Source: Cyanobacteria bacterium UBA6446
GTDB taxonomy: Bacteria > Cyanobacteriota > Vampirovibrionia > Gastranaerophilales > Gastranaerophilaceae
Length of the DNA stretch: 64,000 bases
Assembly: GCA_002438405.1 (NCBI GenBank)
Contig: DJOE01000019.1
Span: forward strand, 5,144 to 69,143
Reading direction: 5' to 3'
Both the position numbers and the translations under genes were made by a program. The notes under the pieces were generated by a model. That model was not told the origin of the DNA. It did not search any database and saw nothing but the letters and a program-made list of their open reading frames with translations. Shown here piece by piece: positions 34,950-44,491 of the stretch. Every line of letters begins with the position of its first letter. Position 1 is the stretch's first letter.

Positions 34950-37900
34950 ATGCCAGGAAAAACTATAACAGTTGATGGTAACTACGCTGCAGCGCATATT
35001 GCGTATGCTTTAAGCGAAGTATCAGCAATTTATCCTATCACTCCTTCATCTACTATGGGTGAATGGATTGATGAATGGGCATCTCAACACAAGAAAAACA
35101 TTTGGGGTGAAGAAGTAAGAGTTGCAGAAATGCAATCAGAAGCAGGTGCAGCAGGTGCTGTTCACGGTTCTTTAGCTGCAGGTTCTTTGACTTCTACTTA
35201 CACAGCTTCACAAGGTTTATTACTTATGATTCCTGTAATGCACAAAGTAGCAGGTGAAATGCTTCCACACGTAATTCATGTTGCAGCTCGTGCTTTGGCA
35301 GCTCAATCATTAGCAATTTTCGGTGACCATACAGACGTTATGGGTTGCCGTAACACAGGTTATGCTATGTTAGCAGCTAACTCTGTTCAAGAAGAAATGG
35401 ATTTAGCTTTAGTTGCACACTTAGCAACTTACAAAGCAAAAGTTCCATTCTTACAATTCTTTGATGGATTTAGAACTTCTCACGAAATTCATAAAATTGA
35501 AGAAATTTCTTACGAAGATATCGCTAAATTAGTTGAACCAAAATATATTGAAGAATTCAGACAAAGAGCTATGAGACCTGAAGCTCCTAAATGTAAAGTT
35601 GGTGCACAAAACACTGACGTTTACTTCCAAGGTCGTGAAACAGTTAACAAATACTACGATGCAGTTCCTGATATCGTTCAAGAATATATGGATAAAGTAG
35701 CTAAAGTTACAGGAAGACAATATCACCCATTCGATTATGTTGGTGCTCCTGATGCAACTGACGTTATCGTTGCTATTGGTTCTGGTTGCGAAACTATCGA
35801 AGAAACAATTGATTACTTGAACGCAAACAGAGGTACTAAATATGGTTTGGTTAAAGTTAGATTATACAGACCATTTGACGTTAAGAGATTTAACGAAGCT
35901 CTTCCTAAATCAGTTAAACGTATCACTGTTTTAGATAGAACAAAAGAACCTGGTTCAATCGGAGAACCTTTATACTTAGATGTAGTTGCAGCATTAGACA
36001 ACAAAGACATCAGAGTAATCGGCGGACGTTATGGTTTGTCTTCAAAAGAATTCACTCCTTCAATGGTTCTTGCTGTTTACAAACATGCTGAAAACAACGG
36101 ATTCCACGGATTCACAGTTGGTATCGAAGATGATGTAACTCACAAATCAATCAAAGTAGAAGAACACATCGTTACAGAACCTGCTGGAACTACAAACTGT
36201 ATGTTCTGGGGCTTGGGTTCAGACGGTACTGTTGGTGCTAACAAAAACTCAATCAAAATTATTGGTCAATATACTAACAAAGATGCTCAAGCATACTTTG
36301 CTTATGACTCTAAAAAATCATTTGGTGTTACAGTTTCTCACTTGAGATTCGGTGACAAACAAATTAAATCAACTTACTTAATTACAGCACCTGATTTCGT
36401 ATCATGTTCAGCTCACTCTTATATCGGAAGATATGACCTATTAAAAGGTATCAAAGAAGGCGGAACATTCTTATTAAACAGCCCATACTCTAAAGAAGAA
36501 GCTTTTGCTCACTTAACTAGAGATATGCAAAAAACTATCATTGATAAGAAAATCAAATTCTACAACGTAGATGCTGAATCTCTAATCAAACAACAACCTG
36601 GTTTAAGAGGTAAAGGTGCTAACACAGTTATGATGGTTGCATACTTCAAAGTTTCTGGAATCATTCCATTTGAACAAGCTTATGAAGGTATGAGAGCTAT
36701 GACAACTAAGACATTCAAGAAAAAAGGTGACGATGTTGTTAACATGAACTTAGCATTGATTGATGCAGCTATTAACGCAACTGAAGAAGTTCCAGTTCCT
36801 GCAACTTTAGACGGTGTTGGTTGTGTAGATGATGTTAAATTCATTCCAGAAAATGCTAGCGACTTCGCTAAGAAAATCATTGAACCATCAATGAGATTAA
36901 AAGGTGATGATATCCCAGTTTCAGCAATGAGTATTGACGGTGTTATCCCTACAGGTACAGCTTGCTTAGAAAAACGTGGAATCGCTCCTCGTGTTCCTCA
37001 TTGGAACTCTGAACACTGTATTCAATGTGGTATTTGTGCTTCAGCATGTCCACACGCTGCAATCAGAACTAAATTAGCTGAAAAAGACAGCTTGAAAGAT
37101 GCTCCAGCTTCATTCAATACTGTTGATGCTAAACCAAACTTAAACGGCGAACAATTCAAAGTTCAAGTTTACTGTGAAGATTGTACTGGTTGTGGTGTTT
37201 GTTTAGACCAATGTCCAATGTCTAAAGTAGAAGGCAAAAAAGCTTTAACTTGGTCTTCAATTGAAAAAGAAGTTGAAGCTTGCGAATTAGAAAACGAAAA
37301 ATTCTTTGACGCATTACCTGATAACGTTATGGGTAAAAACACAACTAAAACAATTAAAGGTGCTATGTTGAGAAAACCATTATTTGAATTCTCAGGAGCT
37401 TGTGCTGGTTGTGGTGAAACTCCTTACGTTAAATTAGTTTCACAATTATTCGGTGAAAATGCAATCGTAGCTAACGCAACAGGTTGTTCTTCAATTTACT
37501 CAGGTACATTCCCTACTATTCCTTATACAACTAATAAAGATGGTAGAGGTCCGGCTTGGGCTAACTCATTATTTGAAGACAACGCTGAATTCGGTTATGG
37601 TATGAGATTAGCTGTTGATCAAAACAGAACAACATTAAAATCTTATGCTGAAAAAGTTATTGCTAGTGAAAAAGCTCCTGCTGATTTAAAATCTGCATTA
37701 GAAAAAGCTTTATCTCACTGGGATAATTCAAAAACTGAAGAAGCTATCAAAGATCAAGAAGCAGCTAAAGAAATCATCAACAAATACGCTGCAGAATGTG
37801 ATTGCACAGACTTAGCTAAAGTTAAAGAACTTGAAGACTACTTCACAGATAAATCTGTATGGATTATCGGTGGTGATGGTTGGGCTAACGATATCGGTTA

Positions 37901-38489
37901 CGGTGGTATTGACCACGTTCTTGCTCAAAACAAAAACGTTAACGTTCTTGTTCTTGATACAGAAGTTTACTCAAATACTGGTGGTCAAGCTTCTAAATCA
38001 ACTCCAACCGGTGCAGTTGCTAAATTCGCTACTGGCGGTAAACAAACATACAAGAAAAACATGGGCTTGATGAGTATGTCTTATGGTTACGTATATGTAG
38101 CATCAGTTGCATTAGGTGCAGATAGAGCTCAAACTCTAAAAGCATTCCAAGAAGCTGAAGCTTACAACGGACCATCAATCATCTTCGCTTATGCACCATG
38201 TATCGCACACGGTATTGATATGAGCAAAACTCAAACTGAACAAAAACGTGCAGTAGAAGCAGGATACTTCCCATTATACAGATACAACCCTGCTAACCCT
38301 GAACAACCGTTCACTTGGGACGCTAAAGATCCAAAAGGCAGCTACCAAGACTTCATCAGATCAGAAGGTCGTTATAAATCACTTATGAAGACTAACCCTG
38401 AACATGCTGAAGCTCTATACGAAAAAGCTGAAAGCGATGCTGCAAAACGTATGAACGTTTACAAAGCAGTTGGTGAATTGATGAAATAA
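34950..38489 (+). CDS. nifJ: Pyruvate:ferredoxin (flavodoxin) oxidoreductase
   Basis: A single-chain 1179-residue PFOR oxidising pyruvate to acetyl-CoA and CO2 with transfer of electrons to ferredoxin. Domains: pyrimidine-binding domain I (YPITPSSTMGE at 30-40), domain II around 260-410, domain III, two ferredoxin-type clusters (HCIQCGICASACPHA near 690 and CEDCTGCGVCLDQCPM near 745), and the TPP domain with CAGCGETPYVKL, GGDGWANDIGYGG and DTEVYSNTGGQ. This is the central anaerobic pyruvate step. AAGGAGGG precedes the ATG, and smooth, uniform codon use suggests high expression. It is flanked by its own promoter and strong terminator. Confidence 0.98.
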   Translation: MPGKTITVDGNYAAAHIAYALSEVSAIYPITPSSTMGEWIDEWASQHKKNIWGEEVRVAEMQSEAGAAGAVHGSLAAGSLTSTYTASQGLLLMIPVMHKVAGEMLPHVIHVAARALAAQSLAIFGDHTDVMGCRNTGYAMLAANSVQEEMDLALVAHLATYKAKVPFLQFFDGFRTSHEIHKIEEISYEDIAKLVEPKYIEEFRQRAMRPEAPKCKVGAQNTDVYFQGRETVNKYYDAVPDIVQEYMDKVAKVTGRQYHPFDYVGAPDATDVIVAIGSGCETIEETIDYLNANRGTKYGLVKVRLYRPFDVKRFNEALPKSVKRITVLDRTKEPGSIGEPLYLDVVAALDNKDIRVIGGRYGLSSKEFTPSMVLAVYKHAENNGFHGFTVGIEDDVTHKSIKVEEHIVTEPAGTTNCMFWGLGSDGTVGANKNSIKIIGQYTNKDAQAYFAYDSKKSFGVTVSHLRFGDKQIKSTYLITAPDFVSCSAHSYIGRYDLLKGIKEGGTFLLNSPYSKEEAFAHLTRDMQKTIIDKKIKFYNVDAESLIKQQPGLRGKGANTVMMVAYFKVSGIIPFEQAYEGMRAMTTKTFKKKGDDVVNMNLALIDAAINATEEVPVPATLDGVGCVDDVKFIPENASDFAKKIIEPSMRLKGDDIPVSAMSIDGVIPTGTACLEKRGIAPRVPHWNSEHCIQCGICASACPHAAIRTKLAEKDSLKDAPASFNTVDAKPNLNGEQFKVQVYCEDCTGCGVCLDQCPMSKVEGKKALTWSSIEKEVEACELENEKFFDALPDNVMGKNTTKTIKGAMLRKPLFEFSGACAGCGETPYVKLVSQLFGENAIVANATGCSSIYSGTFPTIPYTTNKDGRGPAWANSLFEDNAEFGYGMRLAVDQNRTTLKSYAEKVIASEKAPADLKSALEKALSHWDNSKTEEAIKDQEAAKEIINKYAAECDCTDLAKVKELEDYFTDKSVWIIGGDGWANDIGYGGIDHVLAQNKNVNVLVLDTEVYSNTGGQASKSTPTGAVAKFATGGKQTYKKNMGLMSMSYGYVYVASVALGADRAQTLKAFQEAEAYNGPSIIFAYAPCIAHGIDMSKTQTEQKRAVEAGYFPLYRYNPANPEQPFTWDAKDPKGSYQDFIRSEGRYKSLMKTNPEHAEALYEKAESDAAKRMNVYKAVGELMK

Positions 38490-38511
38490 TCAAATTTGCT
38501 AAAAATTTGCA

Positions 38512-38545
38512 AAAGAGGTACTCGAAAGAGTGCCTCTTTTGTTTT
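38512..38545 (+). terminator. Terminator after nifJ
   Basis: A 13-bp stem AAAAGAGGTACTC / GAGTGCCTCTTTT with a GAAA tetraloop and following Ts; one T-G wobble. Confidence 0.9.
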
Positions 38546-38564
38546 GCTATTTTAAACAAAGAAT

Positions 38565-38981
38565 CTAAACATCATTAAGATTTGATAATCCGTTCTGAAT
38601 TCTGGAATATTGATTTTGTAATTGTGACATTCTATCTTGAAGTTTATCCAATTTGTTTCTATCAGATTGGAGCTTTTCTTGAGTTTCTTCAAGTTTTTCT
38701 TGCATGTCATTTTTATCATGCTGAATTTGTGTTAATTTTTGAGAATCTTCACTTATTATACTTCTCTCGGAATTCATTTTTGAAGTTTGAGTTTGAATAT
38801 CTGATTCTATATTAGAAATTCTATCTTCAACCGAATCTTGAGAAGACTCATTCTTAGATAATGAATCATCTAAATCATCTCGTTTTTTTCTAATTTTATC
38901 AGCCAGATCATTTGATGAATCACTTTTAAAAGATAATCGTGAATAACGATTTGTAAAGCTATATACGGGAACAATTCTCAT
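38565..38981 (-). CDS. Coiled-coil protein with lineage-type N-terminus
   Basis: A 138-residue protein. The N-terminus MRIVPVYSFTNRYSRLSFKS carries the M-x-I-V-P-V start and an LSFKS motif. From about residue 22 to 135 it is one continuous coiled coil (Q/K/E/D heptads such as KLEETQEKLQSDRNKLDKLQ). No signal peptide or membrane segment is present. AGG lies nine bases upstream of the ATG. Function unknown; it may be an exported or surface filamentous protein, if the N-terminal motif is a targeting signal. Confidence 0.7.
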   Translation of the reverse strand: MRIVPVYSFTNRYSRLSFKSDSSNDLADKIRKKRDDLDDSLSKNESSQDSVEDRISNIESDIQTQTSKMNSERSIISEDSQKLTQIQHDKNDMQEKLEETQEKLQSDRNKLDKLQDRMSQLQNQYSRIQNGLSNLNDV

Positions 38982-39041
38982 ATTGCAGAACCTAAAAATT
39001 ATTACTACACCATATAATAAATCAAAATAATTATTTTTTTG

Positions 39042-39632
39042 CTAGTTCATTTGATCATAAACACGACGGACTTCTTTTATATCCTGCCACATCAACCATT
39101 TTGGAGAACCTTTTTCCCTTGAATCATTTCGCAACAAGTATGATGGATGAAAAATTGGCATCATTTTAGAAAAGTTTGGTCCTTCAAACCATTTACCTCT
39201 AAGTTTTGTAATCCCAAGCTTTGTATCAATAAAAGAATTAACTGCAACCCTACCACAAAGTAAAATGATTCTAGGTTTCAAAATTTCGACCTGAGCATCT
39301 AAAAATTCACGACATGCGGCTTTTTCCTCTGGAAGAGGATCACGATTTTCTGGCGGACGACATTTCAAGGTATTACAAATATAGATATCTTTTTGCCTAG
39401 AAAAACCCACGCAACCTAAAATTTTATCCAAAAGTTGTCCAGCCTTTCCAACAAAAGGCTCACCTTTCATATCTTCATAATATCCGGGAGCTTCACCTAT
39501 TAACATCAATTTTGAATTTGGAACACCGGCAGAAAATACAGAATTAGTACGAGTTTTGCATAAAGAACATTTTTCACAGTGCAAACATTTTTCTCTAACT
39601 ATTTCTAATTGTTCATCAAACTCAGTCTGCAT
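39042..39632 (-). CDS. Uracil-DNA glycosylase, family 4 (iron-sulfur type)
   Basis: A 196-residue enzyme that removes uracil from DNA. Four cysteines typical of the family 4 [4Fe-4S] cluster are visible: HCEKCSLC at about 17-24, the C of CRPPENRD and the C of KAACREF. The catalytic motif GEAPGYYEDMKGEPFVGKAG (about 48-67) and the FHPSYLLR motif (about 160) are present. It starts four bases after the M16 protease gene, with CCGGAG upstream, so the two form an operon, though no functional link is obvious. Confidence 0.93.
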   Translation of the reverse strand: MQTEFDEQLEIVREKCLHCEKCSLCKTRTNSVFSAGVPNSKLMLIGEAPGYYEDMKGEPFVGKAGQLLDKILGCVGFSRQKDIYICNTLKCRPPENRDPLPEEKAACREFLDAQVEILKPRIILLCGRVAVNSFIDTKLGITKLRGKWFEGPNFSKMMPIFHPSYLLRNDSREKGSPKWLMWQDIKEVRRVYDQMN

Positions 39633-39636
39633 AACT

Positions 39637-40962
39637 CTACTCCGGCATCAAAACAGAAATTACTGCATTATCAAGAGATAAATATGTTTTTATAGTATTT
39701 TCTAAATCTTCTAAAGTAATACTATCCAAATCAACTAAATAATCTTCTATCAATTTCAAATTTTCGCAAACTGTCATATAATAACCGATAGTTTCACCAA
39801 TTTCAGAAACAGTTTCAGCAGCATAAGCAAAACGTGATTTCATGCGCTTTTTAGCTTTAGCGAGTTCTTCTTCTGTTATTTTATTTTCTAGAAGATTAGC
39901 TAATTCTTGTTTTACAAGTTCAAGAGCTTTTTCTTTATATTCCGGTTTAAAGTTTGCCTGAATAAAGAAATTGTTACCATCTTTAAATTGATAATGTTCA
40001 GAACCGATCATATTAAATATTTGCTCCGGCAATTTTTCAATCAAATTTTGTTGCAAACGAGAACTTGAACCATCACCAAAAATTATGCTAATCAAATCAA
40101 GGCAAATCCCCGGTTTTAATTCTGCAGCCCGAGGCCCTAACCAACCAAACATCATATAACCGGTATTTACATTAGATTTTGTTTCAATATATTTTGTCTG
40201 TTGAGGCGGAGTATCAATTTTATTAACTCGATTTTCTCCCTGAACTCTATCAGGGAAAATAAATTTGTCACAAAGAGTTTTCAATACAGCCTCGTGGTCA
40301 AAATCTCCAACAACAATAGTTGTCACATTTCTAGAAGTGTAGAATTTTCTATAATAATTATCAATATCTTCTCTTGTTAAACGAGAAATAATTTCAGGAG
40401 TACCGATTACATCACGTTTATATGGGTGAGAAGTATATAGATTTTTGTTACAGATATTATAAACCTTTGTCCAAGGTTGGTCTTTACGCATTCTAATTTC
40501 TTCAATTACGACATGGCGCTCACGCTTATCTGTAACAGTATTATCATTTATATCAAATGGTGCACCAAGTTCTTCTGCCGGAAAAACAGGATTCATCATC
40601 ATATCAGCATGCAAATCTAATGCCAAATTAAAATCTCTGTTACCAATACCTTTTGGAAGTGTTACATAGAAAAATGTATAATCTTTCCACGTTGCAGCAT
40701 TAACAATTGCCCCTTTTGATTCTAGCATTCGGTCAAATTCACCGACTTTATGTGCATGAGTTCCTTTAAACATCAAATGTTCTAAAAAGTGAGATATTCC
40801 GTTGTTATCATCATCTTCATTTATAGAACCTGTTTTAACCCAAGAAGAAACATTAACCATTTCTCCCTCTTTATGAGCTAAAACGATTTTATGCCCATTT
40901 TCTCTCTCATATATTTCAACATCACGTGTTAAAAACGGATATTTGACCAAAGTTTTATTCAT
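39637..40962 (-). CDS. M16-family zinc peptidase
   Basis: A 441-residue processing-peptidase-like protease. The inverted zinc motif HFLEH (HxxEH) near residue 58, and the distal Glu in VVIEEIRMRKD some 75 residues later, form the active site. The second half (TGYMMFGWLGPRA, FGDGSSSRLQQNLIEK, YYMTVCENL) is the usual inactive M16C domain. No signal peptide, so probably cytoplasmic. The frame is open to 41043, but ATG 40962 has AAGGGG upstream and gives the family start (VKYPFLTRDVEIYERENGHK). TATAAT lies about 30 bases upstream, divergent from nanE. Confidence 0.9.
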   Translation of the reverse strand: MNKTLVKYPFLTRDVEIYERENGHKIVLAHKEGEMVNVSSWVKTGSINEDDDNNGISHFLEHLMFKGTHAHKVGEFDRMLESKGAIVNAATWKDYTFFYVTLPKGIGNRDFNLALDLHADMMMNPVFPAEELGAPFDINDNTVTDKRERHVVIEEIRMRKDQPWTKVYNICNKNLYTSHPYKRDVIGTPEIISRLTREDIDNYYRKFYTSRNVTTIVVGDFDHEAVLKTLCDKFIFPDRVQGENRVNKIDTPPQQTKYIETKSNVNTGYMMFGWLGPRAAELKPGICLDLISIIFGDGSSSRLQQNLIEKLPEQIFNMIGSEHYQFKDGNNFFIQANFKPEYKEKALELVKQELANLLENKITEEELAKAKKRMKSRFAYAAETVSEIGETIGYYMTVCENLKLIEDYLVDLDSITLEDLENTIKTYLSLDNAVISVLMPE

Positions 40963-41059
40963 ATAAAAATTCCCCTTATTTAATATGTTTATTATAACAC
41001 GAAATTCGGTATTTTGAAAAACAATAAAGAGATACTCGTTCAAAAATTTATGTTTAGGC

Positions 41060-41065
41060 TATAAT
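41060..41065 (+). promoter_or_regulatory. nanE: nanE -10 box, leaderless geometry
   Basis: Perfect TATAAT ending six bases before the ATG at 41072; no Shine-Dalgarno. The -35 is poor (TTCAAA at 41039-41044 with a 15-base spacer). It diverges from the M16 promoter. Confidence 0.5.
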
Positions 41066-41071
41066 TCATGT

Positions 41072-41764
41072 ATGAATGATATTTTAAATAGAATAAAGGG
41101 AACAGTTGTTGTATCAGTCCAAGCAATGCCAAATGAACCATTGTACTTGGAACAATGTATGATAGGAATGATGAAATCTGTCGTTAATGGTGGAGCAGGA
41201 GCATTAAGACTTGCAGGTGCAAGAGATGTTAAAAATGCTAAAAAATTATTCAATCTACCAATTATCGGATTAACTAAACCAAATGTTATTCCTAAAAACT
41301 ACAAAGAGTTAGTTTATATCACACCAAACATCAAAGATGTTATTGAACTTGTTGAAGCCGGTGCTGATATTATCGCAACAGATGCAACCCAAAGAAAACG
41401 TCCAAATGACGAAAAATTACAAGATTTGATAAAATATATTCATATTAATAAACGTCTTGCAATGGCGGATATTTCTACACTTGAAGAGGGGTTGAAAGCT
41501 AAAGAACTTGGCGCAGATATAATTTCAACCACCCTTGCAGGTTACACATTAGAATCTGCAAATTCTCCAGCTAATGAACCTGATTTTGAACTTTTAAAAC
41601 AACTTGTAGAACAAACACAATTACCTGTTGTTTTAGAAGGCAGAATTTGGGAGCCGGAACAAGTTAATAAGGCTTTTGAACTGGGCGCACACTGTGTAGT
41701 CATTGGTTCAGCAATCACAAGACCACAACTTATCACAAAAAGATTCGTATTTAGAAACAAATAA
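41072..41764 (+). CDS. nanE: N-acetylmannosamine-6-phosphate 2-epimerase
   Basis: A 230-residue TIM-barrel enzyme converting ManNAc-6-P to GlcNAc-6-P. The family blocks VSVQAMPNEPLY (14-25), GGAGALRLAG (about 40-49), GLTKPN, ITPN, GADIIATDATQRKRPN (about 103-118), ADISTLEEG, GADIISTTLAGYT and LEGRIWEPEQV are all present. It starts a tight cluster: small ORF (17-base gap), ROK sugar kinase, small ORF and a prenyltransferase. With the kinase it would channel ManNAc into central metabolism; no sialic acid lyase is in the window. Confidence 0.93.
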   Translation: MNDILNRIKGTVVVSVQAMPNEPLYLEQCMIGMMKSVVNGGAGALRLAGARDVKNAKKLFNLPIIGLTKPNVIPKNYKELVYITPNIKDVIELVEAGADIIATDATQRKRPNDEKLQDLIKYIHINKRLAMADISTLEEGLKAKELGADIISTTLAGYTLESANSPANEPDFELLKQLVEQTQLPVVLEGRIWEPEQVNKAFELGAHCVVIGSAITRPQLITKRFVFRNK

Positions 41765-41781
41765 ATTATATAGGGATAATA

Positions 41782-41988
41782 ATGAAAATTTTACCAATAA
41801 GACCTTCATCTCAAATGGATAAAGCTAAAAATTTTATACAAATAATTGATAAAAATTCAAACAGACAAAAACAACTACCTGATTATGATAGAAAAGTTGA
41901 ACTTGTCGGTAGAGAATACACAATCCGAGAAGTTCGAAGCCTTTACAAATTCATAAAAACACAGGCAGATAAATTCTTAAAAGGATAG
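41782..41988 (+). CDS. Small protein of unknown function with M-K-I-L-P-I start
   Basis: A 68-residue basic protein inside the nanE cluster. Its N-terminus MKILPIRPSSQMDKAKNF resembles the starts of the genes at 38565 (MRIVPV) and 33575 (MNILSI). The remainder, DYDRKVELVGREYTIREVRSLYKFI, is probably helical. GGGATAAT precedes the ATG. It does not carry the SF[SK] motif. Function unknown. Confidence 0.6.
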   Translation: MKILPIRPSSQMDKAKNFIQIIDKNSNRQKQLPDYDRKVELVGREYTIREVRSLYKFIKTQADKFLKG

Positions 41989-42009
41989 AAAATATAAAGG
42001 AATAAAAAT

Positions 42010-42894
42010 ATGAAAAAAGCTTTAGCATTAGATGTCGGCGGAACAAAAATCTACAATGCAATCATTAATGAAAATGGTGAAATTATCAGTGAAATCGAAA
42101 AACACGCAACACCAAAAACATTTGATGAAATCAAAAAAACTTTTATAGAAATTATAAAAAAATATGAAAACGATGTTGATGTTGTCGCTTTTTCAACATG
42201 TGGAGCCGTAAATAATCAAAATTCAAAAATATTAGGTTCAACAGGTAACATTGCAAAAGGGTACCCACAAATGCCGTTTCTAGAACTTTCAACAAAACCT
42301 GTTTTTGTTGAAAATGATGCAAACTGTGCAGCATGGGCAGAGCATGAAATCGGAGCTTCTGTTAATTGCCCGACAAGTGTAATGATTACCCTCGGAACAG
42401 GAGTTGGCGGTGGAATTATAATTGATAATAAGCTTCTAAAAGGACAAAATGGAGCAGCCGGAGAAATGCATTTTAAAATGTATTCTGATAAGAGAAGGAA
42501 ATGTACTTGCGGTTCTTGGGATTGTTTTGAAATCTACGCATCAGGTACAGGATTAAAAATCACAGCACAAGAAATGCTTAATGACAAAAATATCACAACC
42601 TACGATGTCATGGACGGAGTTAAAAATAATAACAAAAAAATGCTTAATGTTTATCATCGTTGGGAAGAAGATATTACAAATGGAATTATTGGTTTAGCTA
42701 ATCTTTTTGACCCAGATTGCATTGTTTTGTCTGGTTCTTTGGCTCAATTTGTTGAGACAGATAAAGTAGAAAAAATTGTTAACCAAGAAATTTGTACAAC
42801 ACCTACAAGAGTTGTTAAAGCAACTGCGGGAAATTATTCCGGAATGATTGGTGCAGCATTACTTGCTTTTCAAAAAGGAGTAATCAATGGGTAA
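42010..42894 (+). CDS. ROK family sugar kinase (probable ManNAc kinase or glucokinase)
   Basis: A 294-residue kinase. ATP-binding ALDVGGTKIYNAI at 5-17, catalytic ENDANCAAWAE (about 101-111), TLGTGVGGGII (about 127-137), GAAGEMHF with the His of the zinc site and the CTCGSWDCFE zinc motif (about 165-174) define the ROK family. Next to nanE it most likely phosphorylates ManNAc (NanK role), but glucose or GlcNAc are equally possible from sequence alone. The 74-residue gene overlaps its 3' end by eight bases. Confidence 0.9.
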   Translation: MKKALALDVGGTKIYNAIINENGEIISEIEKHATPKTFDEIKKTFIEIIKKYENDVDVVAFSTCGAVNNQNSKILGSTGNIAKGYPQMPFLELSTKPVFVENDANCAAWAEHEIGASVNCPTSVMITLGTGVGGGIIIDNKLLKGQNGAAGEMHFKMYSDKRRKCTCGSWDCFEIYASGTGLKITAQEMLNDKNITTYDVMDGVKNNNKKMLNVYHRWEEDITNGIIGLANLFDPDCIVLSGSLAQFVETDKVEKIVNQEICTTPTRVVKATAGNYSGMIGAALLAFQKGVING

Positions 42895-43111
42895 ATCAAA
42901 AGCAAGAATTTTCAGAAAAGGGATAAATGACCAAATTCCAAGGCTTAGCAGAGAAGATGCAATTCTTGAAACAGTTAAACATCTTGAACATAACAGTAAC
43001 AATCAGGCGAAAAATCTTATAACAATGTTCGGATTATCAGCAGAAGAAATTCTTGAAGCCGGTGGGAGTTATGAAGCTGTTGTTGCACTTAAAAACATTT
43101 TGGAAAAATAA
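42887..43111 (+). CDS. Small protein of unknown function
   Basis: A 74-residue protein, start overlapping the ROK gene with AAAGGAG seven bases upstream. It is helical; FRKGINDQIPRLSREDAILE and TMFGLSAEEILEAGGSYEAV are the recognisable parts, and the latter resembles a DNA-binding or UBA-like helical bundle, without a firm match. Function unknown. Confidence 0.65.
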   Translation: MGKSKARIFRKGINDQIPRLSREDAILETVKHLEHNSNNQAKNLITMFGLSAEEILEAGGSYEAVVALKNILEK

Positions 43112-43112
43112 T

Positions 43113-44087
43113 TTGATTAAAAATATACTTCATAAAACTATTTTTTGGTTAAAAAATGCAAGATTATATTCTGTGCCAATGACAATCCTAAGTTGGCTCG
43201 TAATTTTTGTCTATTCTTTAAACGCAAACGGAAATATTCTAGCAGGATTGATTGCGCTTGTTGGAATCTGCCTTGTACATCTTTCAACAAACCTTATTGA
43301 TGATTATATAGATTACAAGACTTTACAAAAAGATTATGAATTCTTGACTGCCGGAAGAGATTGCAAATGTGAATATTTACGAACAGGTCAAGCAACAACA
43401 AAAGACTTGAAAAATATTATAATAACATTTCTTTCAATTGCTGCAATTTGCGGAGGAATACTATTTTTTATATCAGGAAAAGCGGTAGTACTTTTAGCTA
43501 TTGTAGCTCTAATAATTGCACTCTGTTATCCTTATTTATCAAGTAACGGATTAGGTGAAATTGCAGTTATAATTGCTTATGGACCATTGATGTTTGAAGG
43601 GGTTTATTATGTGATGACAAAACACCTTTCTTTTAATGTCTTAATCTTGTCATTAATTTGTGTAATGTTTGTGAATAACGTATTATACGCTCACATGCTA
43701 ATGGATTATGATGGGGATAAAAACGCAAACAAAACGACTTTATGTCTAAAATTGGGTTCAAAACAGAAAGCATTAAATCTACTTTTGATTTTTTATGCTT
43801 TTAGCTATATTCTGATAATTCCATTTGCAATAAAAACAAATAACTACTTATATTTTATTACATACGTTACAATTCCACTTGTTTTTGACTTATATCGAAT
43901 GCTAAAAATGTACAATCAAGACAGAACAAGTATTCCCGCAATAAGATTTTGGCATAAACCTCTTGAAAACTGGAATAAAATTAAAGACACCTATAATGCT
44001 CCTTTTTATTTAAGATTTTTCTTTGCAAGGAACATTTCAACATCTTTCATGCTTTTGACATGCATTGCAATTATTTTTGGGAACTAA
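43113..44087 (+). CDS. UbiA-family prenyltransferase
   Basis: A membrane protein of about 324 residues with eight to nine helices. The two Asp-rich motifs of aromatic prenyltransferases are visible: NLIDDYIDY (NxxxDxxxD) and DYDGDKNANK. A MenA-like role in quinone synthesis is the commonest for this subgroup, but the aromatic substrate cannot be read from the sequence. Start: the frame is open to 43053 inside the upstream gene; a TTG at 43113 just after that gene's stop gives the expected N-terminus (KNARLYSVPMTIL), though the ribosome site GGA is weak. Confidence 0.8.
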   Translation: MIKNILHKTIFWLKNARLYSVPMTILSWLVIFVYSLNANGNILAGLIALVGICLVHLSTNLIDDYIDYKTLQKDYEFLTAGRDCKCEYLRTGQATTKDLKNIIITFLSIAAICGGILFFISGKAVVLLAIVALIIALCYPYLSSNGLGEIAVIIAYGPLMFEGVYYVMTKHLSFNVLILSLICVMFVNNVLYAHMLMDYDGDKNANKTTLCLKLGSKQKALNLLLIFYAFSYILIIPFAIKTNNYLYFITYVTIPLVFDLYRMLKMYNQDRTSIPAIRFWHKPLENWNKIKDTYNAPFYLRFFFARNISTSFMLLTCIAIIFGN

Positions 44088-44261
44088 AATTAGGGATTAT
44101 TAAGAAATATTAACATGAATTATCATGCTAAAACCCACTATCCATAAGTGTTTTAAAAATTAGTATATATTTTTTAAATACAAAATAGCACTTTTTTCTA
44201 TAAAAATTTGTTTATATATAAGTAAGCGATAGACAAGAGCAATTAGCAAAAAGGAGAATAT

Positions 44262-44450
44262 ATGGCAAGAGTTTTGATTTCAATGCCTGAAGAATTTTTG
44301 AACAAAATCGATCAGGTTGCAGATGGTGAAAATCGTTCAAGAAGCGAACTTATTAGAGAAGCTCTAAGGACTTACATTTACAAACAAAAAATCAAAGAAT
44401 CAACAGGAGCACTCCAAAATGCTAATATACTGGAGTCATTGTTGAGTTAA
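44262..44450 (+). CDS. Ribbon-helix-helix (CopG-type) DNA-binding protein
   Basis: A 62-residue protein. ARVLISMPEEFLNKID forms the ribbon, followed by helices NRSRSELIREALRTYI; the spacing matches CopG/NikR-type RHH repressors, including the Gly-Glu-Asn-Arg-Ser-x-Ser turn. Such proteins act as dimers on short palindromes, often as antitoxins or local repressors. No toxin gene is adjacent (the neighbours are UbiA and panD). AAAGGAG precedes the ATG. A strong terminator follows, so it is expressed alone. Confidence 0.85.
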   Translation: MARVLISMPEEFLNKIDQVADGENRSRSELIREALRTYIYKQKIKESTGALQNANILESLLS

Positions 44451-44491
44451 TCAAGCGGCAGGAAAAAGGCGAACAGAATTGGGAAACATTT

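Noticed and set aside
44262..44450. Toxin-antitoxin pair involving the RHH protein
   Set aside because: No toxin-sized gene is adjacent on either side; a strong terminator follows the RHH gene.
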